From the NCBI RefSeq assembly GCF_943192905.1, contig NZ_CALPCC010000011.1, positions 1 to 64,000 of the forward strand: 64,000 nt of DNA. Direction: 5' to 3'. Source of the stretch: Adlercreutzia murintestinalis. Its GTDB lineage: Bacteria; Actinomycetota; Coriobacteriia; Coriobacteriales; Eggerthellaceae. Positions 62,495 to 64,000 of the stretch are shown here, piece after piece (the first letter of the stretch is position 1; every line of letters starts with the position of its first letter). Made by a program: the position numbers and the translations under genes. The notes beneath the pieces are model-generated. The model was not told where the DNA came from and ran no database searches. It worked only from the letters and a program-made list of their open reading frames with translations.

Positions 62495-63292
62495 ATGGCC
62501 GAGATATTCAATCCCCTCGACGATCTGATCGCTGAGCAGGCGCAGGTGGATGCCCTCGTGCAGGATTTCACCGAAGACGATTGGAATCGCATGGCGTCGT
62601 ACTGCGACACCTGGACGCTCAAGGATGTCATCTGCCACATCGCATTCTTCGACTACTGCGTGGTCGAGCTGCTGGCGGGTCGCGGCGAGTCGGTCAACGA
62701 AGTGGCCGACGCAGCATCCGAGCAGGATGAGCACTATCACGTGCTGGCCTACCGCGACAAGAGCGGCGCTGAGATCTTGAACTGGTGGCGCGAGCAGCGC
62801 ACGCTGATGGATGCCGCCTTCATGGAGGCGGGTCCGAAGGGTCGCGTGCCGTGGGCTGCGGGCATTCCGCCCATGTCGGTGCGCTCGCTGGCATCCGCGC
62901 GCCTGATGGAGCTGTGGGCGCACAGCGTTGATATCTATGATGCGCTGGGGCTTGATGTGCCGGTGAAAGAGCGCATCAGTTCAACGCTGTTCCTCTCCTG
63001 GCAGGGTCGTCCGAACATGTACAACGTGAACGGCAAGACCTTCGATCCTGAGACTCCCATGTATCTTGAGCTGACGATGCCGTCAGGGGAGATCTGGGCC
63101 AAGGGCGAGCCGAACGATCAGAACTACATCAAGGGCACGGCCAAGGATTGGGCGCTGGTGGCGATCCGCCGTCGCAACTGGATGGACACCGATCTTGAAG
63201 TCGTGGGCGATGAGGCGCGTACCTATGCCACCATCGTGCAAACCTATGCGGGTCCGGCCGACCCGGCTCCGGCGGCGAAGAACCCCCGATAA
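62495..63292 (+). CDS. DinB-like/maleylpyruvate-isomerase-N-terminal family metal-binding protein
   Basis: 265 aa; four-helix DinB/MDMPI fold. Metal-ligand candidates are His in CHIAFFD and His in ELWAHSVDIYDALG, with the N-terminal DDLIAEQAQVDALVQDFTEDDW. Related proteins act as thiol-dependent isomerases or transferases or have unknown function. Near the C-terminus the sequence becomes Pro/Ala-rich. AAAGGAAGC lies upstream. As last gene of the catabolic operon it may handle a thiol-bound or CoA intermediate. Confidence 0.75.
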   Translation: MAEIFNPLDDLIAEQAQVDALVQDFTEDDWNRMASYCDTWTLKDVICHIAFFDYCVVELLAGRGESVNEVADAASEQDEHYHVLAYRDKSGAEILNWWREQRTLMDAAFMEAGPKGRVPWAAGIPPMSVRSLASARLMELWAHSVDIYDALGLDVPVKERISSTLFLSWQGRPNMYNVNGKTFDPETPMYLELTMPSGEIWAKGEPNDQNYIKGTAKDWALVAIRRRNWMDTDLEVVGDEARTYATIVQTYAGPADPAPAAKNPR

Positions 63293-63320
63293 CCAACCAT
63301 CTCCTTTCCTTTTCCTCGTA

Positions 63321-63352
63321 GAAGAACCCGTGCCGATGCGCACGGGTTCTTC
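63321..63352. terminator. Bidirectional terminator hairpin
   Basis: GAAGAACCCGTGC-CGATGC-GCACGGGTTCTTC, a perfect 13-bp stem between the DinB-like gene and the convergent acetyltransferase gene. Confidence 0.9.
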
Positions 63353-63353
63353 G

Positions 63354-63812
63354 CTATTTCAAGATCATGGGCTGAGGAAAGCAGGTGGCGAGCATATCGC
63401 ACGCATCGCAGTCGCTTGCAAGGGAGGCGGGTATCTCGCTCCAGGGGATGGTGGTACAGCCGAGCTTTTGATAGAAGGGTACCGCGTATCCGCGCGCGAC
63501 GAACCGCAGCGGGCCTTTGCGTTGACGTGCGAAACGCATGAGCGCGCGCCCGATACCGCGCCCGCGCCGCGCGCTTTCGATCACCACCGGATTCACGAAC
63601 CACGATCCGTCTTCCTCCACCAGGCGGATGAAGCCTACCACCGCACCGTCTACCTCAGCTACGTAGGTAACGCCCGCCTCCGACAACTCGCCCATGTCGG
63701 CCGCGTGCGCCATGCGCGCGATGGCTTCGCTGTCCTGCGATCCAGCGGGGCGAATCTGTGGTGTGTTGGCATTCGCACCGGTATGAGCGCAAAAAAGAGC
63801 AGGATTCTCCAT
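63354..63812 (-). CDS. GNAT-family N-acetyltransferase
   Basis: 152 aa. The acetyl-CoA pyrophosphate loop is RRGRGIGRALMRF and the C-terminal FYQKLGC is typical of GNAT enzymes; a Cys-rich tail (CDACDMLATC) is present. AAGGA lies seven bases before ATG 63812. Acceptor unknown. Confidence 0.85.
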   Translation of the reverse strand: MENPALFCAHTGANANTPQIRPAGSQDSEAIARMAHAADMGELSEAGVTYVAEVDGAVVGFIRLVEEDGSWFVNPVVIESARRGRGIGRALMRFARQRKGPLRFVARGYAVPFYQKLGCTTIPWSEIPASLASDCDACDMLATCFPQPMILK

Positions 63813-63945
63813 CGGTATTCCTTGACGATGATCGGGGCCGCAGGTAGTATGCAAGAAGGCTCATAGCGAATTTCGTGCTAGGGAAGCACGATCGCTTGAA
63901 AAAGCCGGTGAACGCGCAGGGGGTGTAGTTCGCTGGCGGGGGGAG

Positions 63946-64000
63946 ATGGATGCGGGAAGATACGAGGTACCCGTGCCCATCAGCGTGGAGAGGTGTTCAG
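63946..64000 (+). CDS. Possible gene start at the right edge
   Basis: An ATG at 63946 behind GGGGGGAG opens a frame (MDAGRYEVPVPISVERCS) with coding-like third positions to the window end. The ATG four bases on opens another frame. Too short to name. Confidence 0.25.
   Translation, partial: MDAGRYEVPVPISVERCS

Overview
The window looks like a chromosomal segment of an anaerobic, GC-rich Actinomycetota of the Coriobacteriia (Eggerthellaceae-like). This is inferred from gene content and codon use, not from a database search. Supporting signs are a complete formate hydrogenlyase gene set, desulfoferrodoxin, BaiF/CaiB-type CoA transferases with BaiG/OFA-type MFS carriers, an Old-Yellow-Enzyme/dienoyl-CoA-reductase-type flavoprotein, strong AGGAGG ribosome sites and GC-rich third codon positions. 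A perfect parS site next to murJ suggests the segment lies in the origin-proximal part of the chromosome.

Layout. (1) 1-13163, minus strand: a polymorphic-toxin island. A giant Rhs/YD-repeat protein (about 3,115 aa) has a swapped, AT-richer C-terminal domain. It is followed by small immunity-like and membrane genes, including three paralogues of one membrane family, an internally duplicated acidic protein and a 41-aa membrane peptide. Two identical operator/promoter palindromes serve two of the units. (2) 13500-16409: an orphan NarL/LuxR response regulator, then groES-groEL behind a CIRCE element. (3) 16566-17225: a single-chain RelB-like/PIN-domain fusion. (4) 17747-32888, plus strand: a formate hydrogenlyase operon. 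It encodes a Cys-type FDH-H with two ferredoxins, a Hyf-type group 4 [NiFe] hydrogenase (B, C, E, F, G, H, I, no D), HycH, HycI, a formate channel, FdhD and a beta-carbonic anhydrase. (5) 32936-35391: a ClC channel and a CPA2 antiporter broken by an internal deletion. (6) 35383-36367: a HEPN/MNT toxin-antitoxin pair behind a 31-bp perfect palindrome, then a metal exporter with a terminator-bearing leader. (7) 37566-47266: housekeeping genes (tRNA-Gln, tRNA-Lys, nfu, lgt, dfx, murJ, nadK, pyrG) with two parS sites.

(8) 47461-63292: the most striking region. Two CoA transferase/MFS modules are followed by fixC-fixX-like electron carriers, an OYE/Fe-S/FAD reductase, a crotonase, an acyl-CoA synthetase fused to a metallo-beta-lactamase-fold domain, an acyl-CoA dehydrogenase and a DinB-like protein. 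A divergent gene encodes a stand-alone DnaK substrate-binding domain. Each of the four CoA transferase and MFS units is preceded by a near-perfect sigma-54 promoter (GG-N10-GC), and a fifth weaker copy precedes the last gene. This looks like an RpoN-controlled system that imports an organic acid, activates it to a CoA ester and reduces it as an electron acceptor. The layout resembles carnitine (cai/fix) and bile-acid (bai) pathways but matches neither.

How it fits together: formate oxidation and H2 chemistry (region 4) and reductive acyl-CoA metabolism (region 8) are complementary parts of anaerobic electron flow. Regions 1, 3 and 6 are conflict/addiction modules.
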